Assembly (NCBI GenBank): GCA_012184525.1
Contig: WOFQ01000003.1
Span: 1,302,001-1,366,000, forward strand
Reading direction: 5' to 3'
DNA length: 64,000 nucleotides
Origin: Xenoacremonium recifei
Lineage: Eukaryota > Ascomycota > Sordariomycetes > Hypocreales > Nectriaceae
In this document: piece by piece, positions 21,999 through 32,470 of the stretch
Layout: every line of letters starts with the position of its first letter
How positions within the stretch are numbered: the first letter of the stretch is position 1
Translations under genes and position numbers: made by a program
Notes under the pieces: generated by a model
The model's input: only the letters and a program-made list of their open reading frames with translations
Told to the model about the DNA's origin: nothing
The model's database searches: none

Positions 21999-23980
21999 TC
22001 ATGACATGCTGTACGGTACGATGGCCTTGTCAATGACAGGCTGCTGTCGGGCCATAGTCTTACTCTCCGGGCCCCATCTGCCCGTCCACTCGCGCTCCTT
22101 CTCTCGCGCACCGTCAAAGGCTTTGCGGCACTCGGCGGGAAGCAGGTCCTTGATGTCGTCAGATACGGCCTCCAGCCCGTTGAAGGGGGCGAGGAAGTCC
22201 GGGGCATCGTCCTTGCTGTAGGACGCGGGGATGAAACCCGCGGGCGACATCTCCATGTACGTGTCGGCGACGTAGAAGTTGCGCGCCATGCGGTGGGGGA
22301 TAGGTTGGAAGACGGTGCTGTCACGGGTGGTGGCTTGCTCGTCCTCGGGGGCGACCTGCTCGATGCGAGCGCGCGTGGGCTGCATCGTGGCTGGGAATTG
22401 CATGACGTTGGTGTGGATGTCGTAGACGCCGGTGTTGTTGAGCCGGCGGATGGCGTTGATGGTGGCATTGAAGGCCCTGTTGATAGTTGTTAGATGTATG
22501 TGAGGTGATGATATATCTTGGGATTCGACTTACGCTGCTTCGCGAGAGTGCTCCAGCATCCAGTTCATGTCGTTAACATTGACTCTGCGCTTCTTGGACT
22601 CGATCTTGCCATTAGGGACCGGCACCGAGGGCACATTGGTGTGATAGACGGCGCTGGCGCCATGCCATGCGACGTACTGGTTCTTGTTGTAGGGCTCGTT
22701 GGGGTTGAAGTGGTCGTCGGGGTCTGCGATCTCGCCCTCGACAACACCGTCGACGCGGGCTTGGGTCACGGCGTAGTCGTCGATGATGCGCTTGCCGCCC
22801 ACGACAATGCGGGCTCCGAACTCGCGGAAGACGGAGCGCGCCGTCACGATGCCTATGGAGCGGCCCTTGTAGGAGTGCGGGATGATCTCGCGGTCGATCA
22901 TGTCGCGCTTCTCATCGTCGTCCACAATGATCTTGTAGAGCTTGCGGTGCTTGGTGAAGAAGAGGTAGCTGTCGCGGAAGCCCACGCATCGCGCAGGTTC
23001 GGTTGAAAGCATGTAGAGTCTGTCGCCGCGGCCTGATACCGTGAATGTTCGGCAACGATACTCGCGCCCGCCTTGCAGGTTGCCCAGTTTGTCGACCTTC
23101 TCCTCGCCCTCAGGGTCCTCTGGGAGGACACATTCGTCGTTGGCGATCTCGGCCACGGTGCCCTCGGCGTCGATGACCTGCTCGGCCTTGGGCGCTGCTG
23201 GACCGCCCTTGCGCCCGCCTCGTCCTCGCCAACCGCCGCGGCCTCGACGGCGCGGAGTGTCAGCCTCGGACGCGGGAACCTCGACCATGTTGTCCCAGCC
23301 TGGGGGCCGGTTCTTCGGCGGGCGACCTAGACGCTTGCGACGGACGGTGGGCTGCGGCGGTGGCGTGGGCTCCTTGACCTCTTCCTCGTCATCCTCGTCC
23401 TCCTCGGGGGCGACATCGGCGTCGCCATCGTCATCGTTGTCGACGGGCTCTTCCTGGTGGTCCTCGTCGTTTTCATCGTCCTGCTCTACCGCCGGCTCGG
23501 GCGCAGGCTCGGCATCGGGCATGGGTTCGTCTTCGACCTCGGCGAAGCCTTTGGGCGCGCTGCCTGTGTACATAGAGGATCGTGTTAGTCGTCTGATTCT
23601 GATACGTCTGGGAGACTCTTGTTCGCCAAAGATGGTAGGAGGAAGGTCGAATCTGACACGTCGGGGAGTTTCTTGGTCGATAACCATGGTGACAGATAAT
23701 TTGGCTTGGAACGGGGAGTATTGGTGGTGATAGTGAAAGGGAGATCGTTGCTGTCACCGCACACGTCCACCAGAGCAAGCAAGCAATTGGCAAAGCATCG
23801 CAATGGAAACCACTTGTTCCTTCCATGTCCCTCCGTTCTTTGTTCCAGGGCAATCGAGGCCCAGTTGCGCATTCATCTTCGAGCAGCGCAAAGGCAAAAG
23901 AAGCACACAGTAGAATCGCACTTACCCAGAGCAGCAGCAGCGCGCTTGGCGGCAGCGCGGCCTGAACGGCGTCCGGCCAT
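21999..23980 (-). CDS. RSC7: Chromatin-remodelling complex subunit RSC7/NPL6-SWP82 family
   Basis: Three exons (23980-23926, 23563-22534, 22476-21999) give 520 residues. The family is a subunit of RSC and SWI/SNF remodellers. The start MAGRRSGRAAAKRAAAALG is followed by a very acidic segment and an AT-hook-like RRKRLGRPPKNRPPG. A Gly/Arg stretch comes next, and then the conserved RSC7 core: REYRCRTFTVSGRGDRLYMLSTEPARCVGFRDSYLFF. The core continues with GRSIGIVTARSVFREFGARIVVGGKR, the NPYNK-like EPYNKNQYVAWHGASAVYH and VNVNDMNWMLEHSREAA. The C-terminal exon contains NNTGVYDIHTNVMQFPA. Intron 1 is long for this window (362 nt); its 3' part has a CTAAC branch and ACAG acceptor. An in-frame ATG at 23687 inside it could give an alternative N-terminus. 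Confidence 0.9.
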
Positions 23981-24426
23981 GACGATGATCTTCTTTTCGA
24001 ACTCCCGCGTCTGCAAGAAACTCGGTTTTGCGTTGAAGGTCTGGATGCAGAGGGCTGAGAGCGATGAGCTGCGGTTGAAGAGGCTCACGGTTGGGAGACG
24101 CGATTCTCTGGGTCGCACTTCAACGGCCCCACATCTGAGGAACCTACGGCACATGATTGACTCACACTCGGCGCGACTTCCTCGTGTGAAGTAGCCAACA
24201 CACTGTCCAAACACACTGTACTAGATAACGACTTCCTTGGAATATAGGTAGCTTCAGTTCATCAAGACTTGTCATTATCAACCCATATCTTGAACATCTG
24301 CCCTAAACTAGGTAATCAAGTCCGTAAGTCTAGCTGTTGTCATGAGAAGCGAGAGTCATAATCCAGTTCCAGCACCTTGACCCCCGATGTAAATGCCTAC
24401 CTACAGTCATAATTCCGTTTCTACAA
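23981..24426. other. RSC7 promoter / UBR1 3' region
   Basis: 446 bases between the UBR1 stop and the RSC7 start, both on the minus strand. It should hold the UBR1 3' UTR and the RSC7 promoter. No other signal was recognised. Confidence 0.5.
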
Positions 24427-27400
24427 TCATAAAGTATCCCACCCTCCGTTGTTAATCTCAGATTCCAGCTTCCGGCTGATCAAGCTCGGGACTCCATGGC
24501 TCATGACTGTGTTGCGGATCATGGAGTCATAACGCTTTTGGTTCAAGAACAGCTGTCGTCCGTGGCGCAGCTGAGGATCCGTCTCGCCGTACTTATCGAT
24601 GTAGGGCGCCGCAGTAAAGCTCCCTGATAGTCGGAAAAGGTAGACGATAGAGCACTTGCGCACGTTGAGGAACACGCCGATATTGCGTTGACATCTAGTT
24701 TCATCAGGTTAGTGAACTTGCCTTACGTATACATGTTTGAGATGCACTTACTTCCGCATGTGTTGTTGTGCACCACCAATCTTCGCCCGTTCAGCTCTGC
24801 GGCTTGGTTCTGGCAGAGGATCCGTTGTCTGGCAGCATGTTCCCTGACTGCAGAACAGCATTCCACAGAAGAGGCAAATAACAGGATCCGTGAGGTCCTT
24901 CCCAGTGGTCGGGCATCGACGTCTCGTCGCCTCTTCTATCAGTGTGTCGTAGTTCTTCGGTAGACCCACGAGCTCGAAGATTCCAGGATGGCTAACCATT
25001 GCTGATGGTACCATCTCCCCGGAGCCTCGTGGCCACATGACCTGATGCTTAACCCAGCCAGAGACCAGTGCCTTTGTCGAATCCGGCCAGCCGCAAATTT
25101 CGGCGTTGTCAGTGAGACTGGCGCACATCTCATCGAAGGTCGGTAGTCGCAGCATCTCGGTAAGCCGGTCGAGTTCATCGGCATCGGGATTGGGCGACAT
25201 GCGACTGTTGAAGTCGACCCCGTACTTGACGTAGAGGAAGATAACACTCTTTCTCATAAATGTCAACGCATACTTCTTCGCAAATGTGTACCAACTCTCC
25301 AGCGAATCGACTCCTGGCTGTTGGAATCCCAGATTTTGACCCAGCTCTTGGTTATCAGCATTATGAGACGCCTGGAACTCAACAGCAAACTTGGTCACCG
25401 CGAGCGCAAAGTCGGCAAAGTTATTCATGGCTGGGTCTTCGCTCTGGCGGTTTCTCAGGCTGTCTAACCACTTGCCAAAAGGCATGTTCCGGCACATGTG
25501 GAAGATAAGTTTGACCAGCTCAGCGAGGTAACAGAGTCTCACGAGGTGGGTGATCTCAGCCTTCTGAGCAGGCGCAAGGCCGTAGGAGCACTCCACCAAG
25601 AAGAGGAATGGATCCAAGCTCAACAGCGGAGGGTAGACATCCAGAGGCCGTCGAGCGTATGGAGTGCCGGTGCCAAAGTATCTGGACATGAAGAGCTGAC
25701 AGTGTTGACGCTCGCTGTCCTTGCGGAATTCCGTATCGATCAAGTTGTCTACCGGCGAGTGTTTAGCACCGATTGAGATATACGAAGAGGCCGTCTCCGC
25801 CAAAATTCGCAAGTGCGTGAGAGCATGCTCAGGAATCTTCTGCAGGAGCGTCATCCCGGGAGGCGCCTCGACACCTCGCTGTTGTATCTCAGCTGCAGTG
25901 ATGGCAAAGGCCACCGACTGAACTAAAGTATCGCTGTAAGCAAGCTCACCAGAGCCGTCGGTCTTCGTTTCCATCAGGTGCGCACTGTGCAGCCCGTTGA
26001 CGCGGAGCGTGTCCCGGAGTCGGCGATATGCACTCAGAATATGTTTGAGCATCTTATTGCCTTCAGGCTGAGGGTTCGGGGGTTGAGTCTGACTAGGCTC
26101 TGTGGCGTTGAAGATCTCTGCGCCTAAATTGGGAGGATTCGGTCTCGTGTCAACCTCGTCTCCTTCCTCTTCTTCCCAGGTAATTCCAGGTGTTGTCTGA
26201 GCGGACAGAATCGTCTCGATTATACTTCCGGGAACGCTAGGCGTGCGAATCTCTGGGAATGTCGAATCTCCCACGTCCCGAGCTTTGCTTCCGCCGAGCC
26301 AGTAAGCAGAGCCCATCTGCTTCTCCATGAAGCGGTCAAATGGCTCCTGAGCTTGGAGGTATCCTGGGTACGACTCGTCCAGCCCCTTCCAGGCAATGGG
26401 GATAAAGGCGTTGCCCAGCGCTTTGCACAATGGACAAACAAACTCGTTCCGCATTGTGACTTCGGGGTGATGCCTGGCAATTTGATGGTTATGGCGTCGG
26501 CAAGTAGCCTCGTAATACAACTCGAAGCACTTGTAGTGCATCATATGGCCACAACCGCTGGCAATAGGGCCGGAGCGACAGATATTGGCGGCAAATCCCT
26601 TGCCTATGGTCTGACGCTCTGCCAAGAAAGTTTCTCCTTTGGAGTTGATCTTTTCCACCATTTTTCTGTTCTCGTGTGCCATGCCAAAAGGGCGGATGTC
26701 TTCAGCAGATCGATCCAGACTGCACGGTGTTTGTGAAGCTTCTCGGACAAAGTCAGGATCTTGTAAGTCCGTCTGACGAAGAATGCGAGTCTCGTTGAAG
26801 AGAGCAAATGTTCCGTAAAGATGTCGATCATCAGGTTCTTCTTGACACAGGATACATGTACCGATAGGATACTTCCAGTTATGCTTCTTGTCTTCGGCTT
26901 CGTCCTGCGGAGTTTCGTCTTCGTCCTCAAGATCGGAGCCCCAGTCAAAAGCGCCTTGGTTCTCCATGAAGCTCTTCTGCTGCTGCTGGAACTGAGCCAT
27001 GACCTTGGCTTGCCTACTAAGCGCTGCCTTCTTTTTCCTCTCTCGCTCCTCCTCCGCCGAGTTGTTGGCCGGAGACGCAGTGCTGATGCGATCAACCGAA
27101 ACTCCAAGGTGTAGGTAGGCCGTCTCAAAAGCACGAGGCCGTTTCTGCTTCAGTCGCTTAAGCACCAAGGCGATCTTCGGATGGACAGACTTGAACTCCT
27201 CTTTGGTCGACATCATATTGAGCAGAGAGACGATCGTCCTGGAGTTGGGTGCCTCGGGCATGAAGTTGCTTCGCCCCCATCGAGTAAGGGCGATATGAAC
27301 AAATGACTTGTTGGAGTCTTCCGTCATGTCATCGTCGGAGGTCTTGTCCTCGAGGATGGCAATGAGCATAAGATGCAAAACAACCTGCAAGAATGTCTCC

Positions 27401-30400
27401 AGTCGAGTTGCAGGGACTGAGGGTGTAAATCTGTGAGCAACCAGTGGATACAAGAGCGAATAGTAAACGATCTGGGCAAACATGCCCGTGCTGGTGAACT
27501 CTCCTAGCTTCTCAAACAAACCCGACGGGACAGGCCGTGGCTTTGGCTCGTACACAATCTCCTCAGCTGTCTTGCCAGTCTTAATTGCCATCTTCTTTCG
27601 ATAGGCCATTTCTGACTCTTCTCGCTGATTCTTGTTGTAATGAGCGATGTAAGGGTCAATATCTTCAATGAACTCTGGTCGAAGCTCGAAAGTTCCCACG
27701 TCTGAGACACCTTCCGGTGGTTTGAAGGTCGCCATCTCATCCAAAACCTTGTGGAAGTCCTCCTGTTCTTGGTATTTCTCAGGAAGTTTGTTACAGATCT
27801 CGTTGAAGGATAACGGCTTGAAACAAAGAACATGAGTGATGTCGCGACGGAGGGCCAGGAGTCGGGAGTTGGGCTCATCATCGGGTGGGATGAGAGAAGT
27901 TCGATCGCTCAGTAAGACAATGAGCAGATGAATCATGTCTTCCACTACGTCCAGGTGCTGTTGGTCGTCTTGAGCCTCAGACTTGAGTTCGAAGAGGCCC
28001 TTCACCCAGCCGTCCATCCCGAAACGGTCAATGATGGAAGCTAGAACACGGCTCGGGTTACAGATGACCAATGCGGTCTGGAGGAGGAAGATGTCTCTAT
28101 GGTGAGAGACGTCTCGTTGACCAACACCGCGGTACGTACTGGCCTGGTGTCGGAGGCTGATGCCGTTTCGAACCCACATGTTGGCTTTGATCTGAGCCAA
28201 CCAAGCACAGACACGAAGGGGGAAGTCAAAGGCGGCCATGAGATAGTCTTCAGCGCTACGCTCCGTCTTGGAAACCTGTGGTCGACCCATCAACTTGGGT
28301 TTAGACCTCAGTTCATGGGCAGTGAAGCTCATCAGTGTCCTCATATCTTGAGCTGAAATTGCCCGTCCACAGTCGATGAGCCAAGAGAGTGTGTAATGGA
28401 GTGCATGGTGGAAGCTAATGGCATCTTTCTCAACGACGAATTTGACAACGTCGTAGGAGCCTCCTTCAACGTCAAACTCGAAGTCACTTAGACTCTTGAA
28501 GCGGACCTCGTCCTTAACTTCAGATTGCTTGAATCGGTTGCGCTCTGCGCCAATAGAGTTCAGAATGACGGTTTTCGCCGTGAACCGAATGGCATTTTGT
28601 AGATAATGCATCTCATCAGGTGGACAGTTTCGGAAAGCCTCGGCCAGGTTACGTGCTTGCAGGTTGATCTGCCTGGTGACAAGCGAGGCTGTGATCCAAG
28701 AGTCTGCCTCGTATTCGACATGCTCAACAACAGCTCGGACGTTGGGGCCAATGCATTGATGAAGTTTGACCAAGTCCAAGAACTGCATCAAGTAGCGGGG
28801 CTCATATCTAACACGCTCTTGGACGTGAGGGGCTCCAAAGAGGTACTTAAGATCCTGGTAGAAGTGATACATTCTCCGATTGGTGACGGATCCGCTCTCG
28901 AATGCTAGAACTGCGTCAGGCGACACATCCCAGGGGTGCCCAACTTGGCGAGTTGTCAAGAAGGTGTATAGAATGGCGAGAAGGCTGGTCATGAAGTTTC
29001 CCCTCTCGACGACCTCAGCTGTAATAGAGGGGGTGGTCAACATTTGGAGGGATAGGTTGATGATCGAGTGATCAGGCTCCCGATCGCCGACCAAGTACAA
29101 CTGAGCCAGAATAGTGTATAGGCTAGCAAAGCGCAACGCCAGGACGCGCTTGAACTCGGGGATCTGCACCACAGTCGAGATGTAAAGAGCTCGAAGGTCG
29201 TTTCTAACCTTCTTCCACATCCTCAGGTCGAAGAGTAGAAGCCAATCCAAGCGGACTCGTTGAAAGACGTCCTCCGCAGGCGGGACATTCTCGCGCTGTG
29301 TATAAACCGGAGGAGTCTCAACCCAGTAGCGTCCGGGCCTGGGACGTAGCTTATGCGTCTTGCCCGGCGTCTTGGGGATAGTAGCATTGGCCTTGGCGTA
29401 TATTGAAGGAGCAATCAAGGGCTCGGCTGTATCCGAGTCCGAGGGGGTATTATCTCTCTCTCGACCAGTTGCCCGGCCAGCACCAGCAGCTGGCGGCGGG
29501 GGAGGAGGCGGGTAACCTGCCATTGTGGCTTCGTCCTCTTCAAGGGGGTTATCCGATTGAGACCAGCTCACGCCCAGGTCACCGTCTCCTCGAGCATCTA
29601 CCATCATGACATCTTCGTTTTCATTGTCGTCGGCGGCCGAGTCACTGAGAGACCGGTTATCAACGTCGTCCATCTCAGCATCGTCTTCTTCTTCGCCTTC
29701 GTCATCGAGTTCGTCGCCATCATCATCGTCGTCGTCGTCACCATCATCCCCGAGGATCTCAAGTCCTATTTGTCCAGCACCTGCTGTCTGAAGAGCGAGC
29801 ATAAAGCGTGCATTTAGGCCATCGAACCTATATCTCGACTCCAGATGCTGTTCATCCTCTTCCTCATCGTCGATAATGCCCATAGTATGGGTGGCTAGGC
29901 TGCCCTTCTTCCACGGCTTCATTACCTCCTCGCAGACGGATCTGCGGAGGATGTGGTTATCGTGGCCGATGGAACACCCAGAGATGTCACTGAGCCATTC
30001 GACAAGAGTCCCGCACATCTGCTCGCGGAAGGTGTCTCTTGCAGATCGAATAGTGACTGTTACTCGGATGGCCTCCATGACTCCGGCCATTGCAAGCAGT
30101 TGGTCGATATCGTGAGAATAAGTTAGGATACTTCGGCCGATGGCATCCGTCTCCCAGGCATTGTCAGCTGCCGCACGCCTAGTTTTGCTGCAAGCTCGAG
30201 CAACCTGATCCTGGACCTCCTGAACCGTATGCTTCTCGTCGTTCCAGAGAACCAAGGCAAAATCATGGCAGGCCTCCCCACCACTAGCTGGGTAGTATAT
30301 TGAGGTGGAGAGTCGTGACAGACGTTCATCTTCCAGGATAGAATCCTTGGTTTTGGTCTGTCGAAGCTGCTCAGGAGAGCAGGAGATGACATCGCAGATA

Positions 30401-30990
30401 TAGTCGAACACTCGGCCGATAGTCATTTGCAGGTTCGTGACGAGGTCTCCCGGGAGGCTGGCTGCCTCTTTTCCTTTTCCCTTCTCCGGTCCCGCGTGCA
30501 GATCAGAATGAATGGTGCAGAACAACGGCGTCCGCCAAGCCTCGTCGTCGCCGCAGTCGCAGCAACCGCTATTTCCAACTGAGATCTGAATCCGCACCAT
30601 GTGGCCCGTATGGTCGGTCGAGTCGAAGCATCGGCTGCAGAGGCAGCACGTCTCGTCGGTGCCGCAGGTCCGGCACATGTATGAGGCCTCGCCAGGCTTG
30701 AAGATGTGACCGCATCGCTTGCCCCGTGCGGCTTCGGTGTACTCGGCGCCCTCGACGGCTCCTTGTGCATCGCTGAGCTTCAGGCTCTCGCAAGGCTTTC
30801 CTTCGGGGAAGAGCAGTTGCATGTATTCTGTCCTGCCGCCAGCGAGGGACCAGAAGAGGTTCGTAAGCAGTTCGCGGCGGGCATCGTCGGTGTAGCGAAA
30901 GTTGTGTTGGCGAGGCAGGTCCACCAAGAGCTGGCAGAGCTGCAGCTCTTGCGTCGATAGCATTTCTTCTTCTTCGTCCATCGTGTTCAT
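24427..30990 (-). CDS. UBR1: E3 ubiquitin ligase UBR1 (N-recognin)
   Basis: Two exons (30990-24752, 24694-24427; 57-nt intron) give 2168 residues, the usual size range for fungal UBR1. It recognises destabilising N-terminal residues and ubiquitinates the substrate in the Arg/N-degron pathway. The UBR box lies at about 93-165 (CGHIFKPGEASYMCRTCGTD ... GNSGCCDCGDDEAW), with the Cys/His zinc ligands intact. A ClpS-like domain at about 240-295 (HDFALVLWNDEKHTVQEVQ) binds bulky hydrophobic N-termini. A strongly acidic Asp/Glu stretch follows near 400-450. The Cys/His-rich RING region is at about 1380-1525 (CILCQEEPDD, CGHMMHYKCFELYYEATC, EFVCPLCKALGN). The C-terminal UBR1 cap ends in a Cys-rich block (DPVICLFCGMLFCSQGTCC). 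The start is the first in-frame Met; the open frame extends 50 codons further upstream without a Met. Confidence 0.95.
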
Positions 30991-31712
30991 GCGCGCATCC
31001 TGCGAGGTTTTGGACTGTGTTATTCCCAAGATGGTCTGCCAGGCTGCGGCTGACGCTGTCGTCAAAGAAGGTGGGGGTTCTGAAAGGCTGCTGTCTGAGG
31101 TGTCGAGATCGATGGGCGAAAGTGCAGCTTCGGTGGTTGGTCAGCGTGCTGCAGCCACCCAGCGCCTATCAGCTGCGTGGAGGTGCTAGTTTCGAGCCCG
31201 TTGCCACTGGGAATCAACTGGCAAAATGTGGTGTCGGTGGCGTGTGGAATCTGCAAAGCCCAGCTCAAGACAGGCCTGCTGTTGTCAAGGTGTAAATGCT
31301 AATGGACCCAACCTGAGGATGGAGGTTTTGGGGCCAGGCCAATGCCCCTCGGTGACAAGCTGGCCGACGTCAGATCGCCCAGCCTAGCATTGGTACCAGC
31401 CTAACCTAGACCATCTCACCAACGGCGAAGAGCAGCAGAACAGCAACGGCAACAAATCACGTTCGCCACGCTTACACCCATGATTACTCAGATCAACATT
31501 GAATTCTTTCCCTTGGGCAAGCAATTGAGCCATTGGAAACATCCGACCGGCAACACATCACACACGTCTCATAGCCATGGAACAAGTTGAAAAAGGAACC
31601 GCCCAGTGGTGAAGCCTGCTCTAATTCTCCTACAATTTGTACACGGTTACAGTCAAAGACTCATTTGACTGCCCTCGTCTAATCCTCACATCCAGCCGTG
31701 CATGTCTCGCGT
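30991..31712. other. UBR1 promoter / QCR9 3' region
   Basis: 722 bases upstream of UBR1. The first 150 bases stay open in the UBR1 frame and could be coding only if an unseen 5' exon exists. The remainder shows no gene. Confidence 0.5.
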
Positions 31713-32165
31713 TTATTCATCGTCCTCCTCGGCGTCCTCCAGGAACTTGTGTCGGATGTCCTTCCATTGTCGCTGCAATTCGCGTTAGCAATCGCGGTAC
31801 CTTCTGAACCAAGCCGTTGTGTCACGTACGCCTCGGTTGTAGTTGTCCCAGATCTTGTTCATGCCAGCGTTGAAGCCCCTATGCCACCCATTAGCCACTC
31901 TCCCGTTGACCCGAAGCCGGCTCGGTATCCTTACATCTCCCAAGCGAAACCGGTGGTGAAGACAAAGGCCAACATGGTGTAGTTCGACCGGAAAAAGGCG
32001 CTGTAGTATCTCGTGTTAGTTCGCATTCGCATAGGCAACATCTTGTCTATCGTCGTCGTCGTCGGGGAACTTGCTTGTAGAACTGGTTGGTGAGACCCTG
32101 CGAGCGTGCGCGATTAGCCAATGCGAGGGGCCTGAGCCTGGAGATTCGCGGCAATGACTTACCAT
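31713..32165 (-). CDS. QCR9: Cytochrome bc1 complex subunit 9 (QCR9)
   Basis: Five tiny exons: 32165-32163 (only the ATG), 32097-32075, 32000-31935, 31878-31830 and 31772-31713. They sum to 201 nt and 66 residues, the same length as yeast Qcr9. The subunit is a single-span accessory protein of respiratory complex III in the mitochondrial inner membrane. The protein reads MGLTNQFYNAFFRSNYTM, then a hydrophobic segment (LAFVFTTGFAWEM), then KIWDNYNRGRQWKDIRHKF and an acidic tail. FYNAFF and GRQWKDIRHK are the family signatures. Intron 2 begins GCAAGT and ends ACAG with a CTAAC branch, a GC-AG intron; no GT donor at that position keeps the frame. The gene lacks a long open frame, so simple ORF calling misses it. 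Confidence 0.9.
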
Positions 32166-32470
32166 CTTGACGGATTGTGCAATTGAGCAGCCGAGATGCG
32201 GTTTCGGAGAGGTGATGGAGGCTTGTGACCGGCAATCTGAGGTTGTTCGGTTGCGATTTGGAGCAAGTTCAAGATTGTCAGGCCAGCGGAAATTCGCGAA
32301 CTTCCGGAGGCAGCTTTAGGTCGATTTTGATTGGCCGGCTGCGGCAAGTTGACCGGGATCCACCTCCCTTCTTCCAGAACAAGAGTCACGTGGTATCCAA
32401 CATCTACATTACCTACCTAGGTAACTCTCAACGGTCTCATACATATGTACAAGGTAACCTGGTGTATTCC
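32166..32470. other. QCR9 promoter
   Basis: 305 bases between the QCR9 start and the stop of the next minus-strand gene. It is a short promoter; ACCTACCTAGGTAA occurs near 32410, just outside any coding region. Confidence 0.4.
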
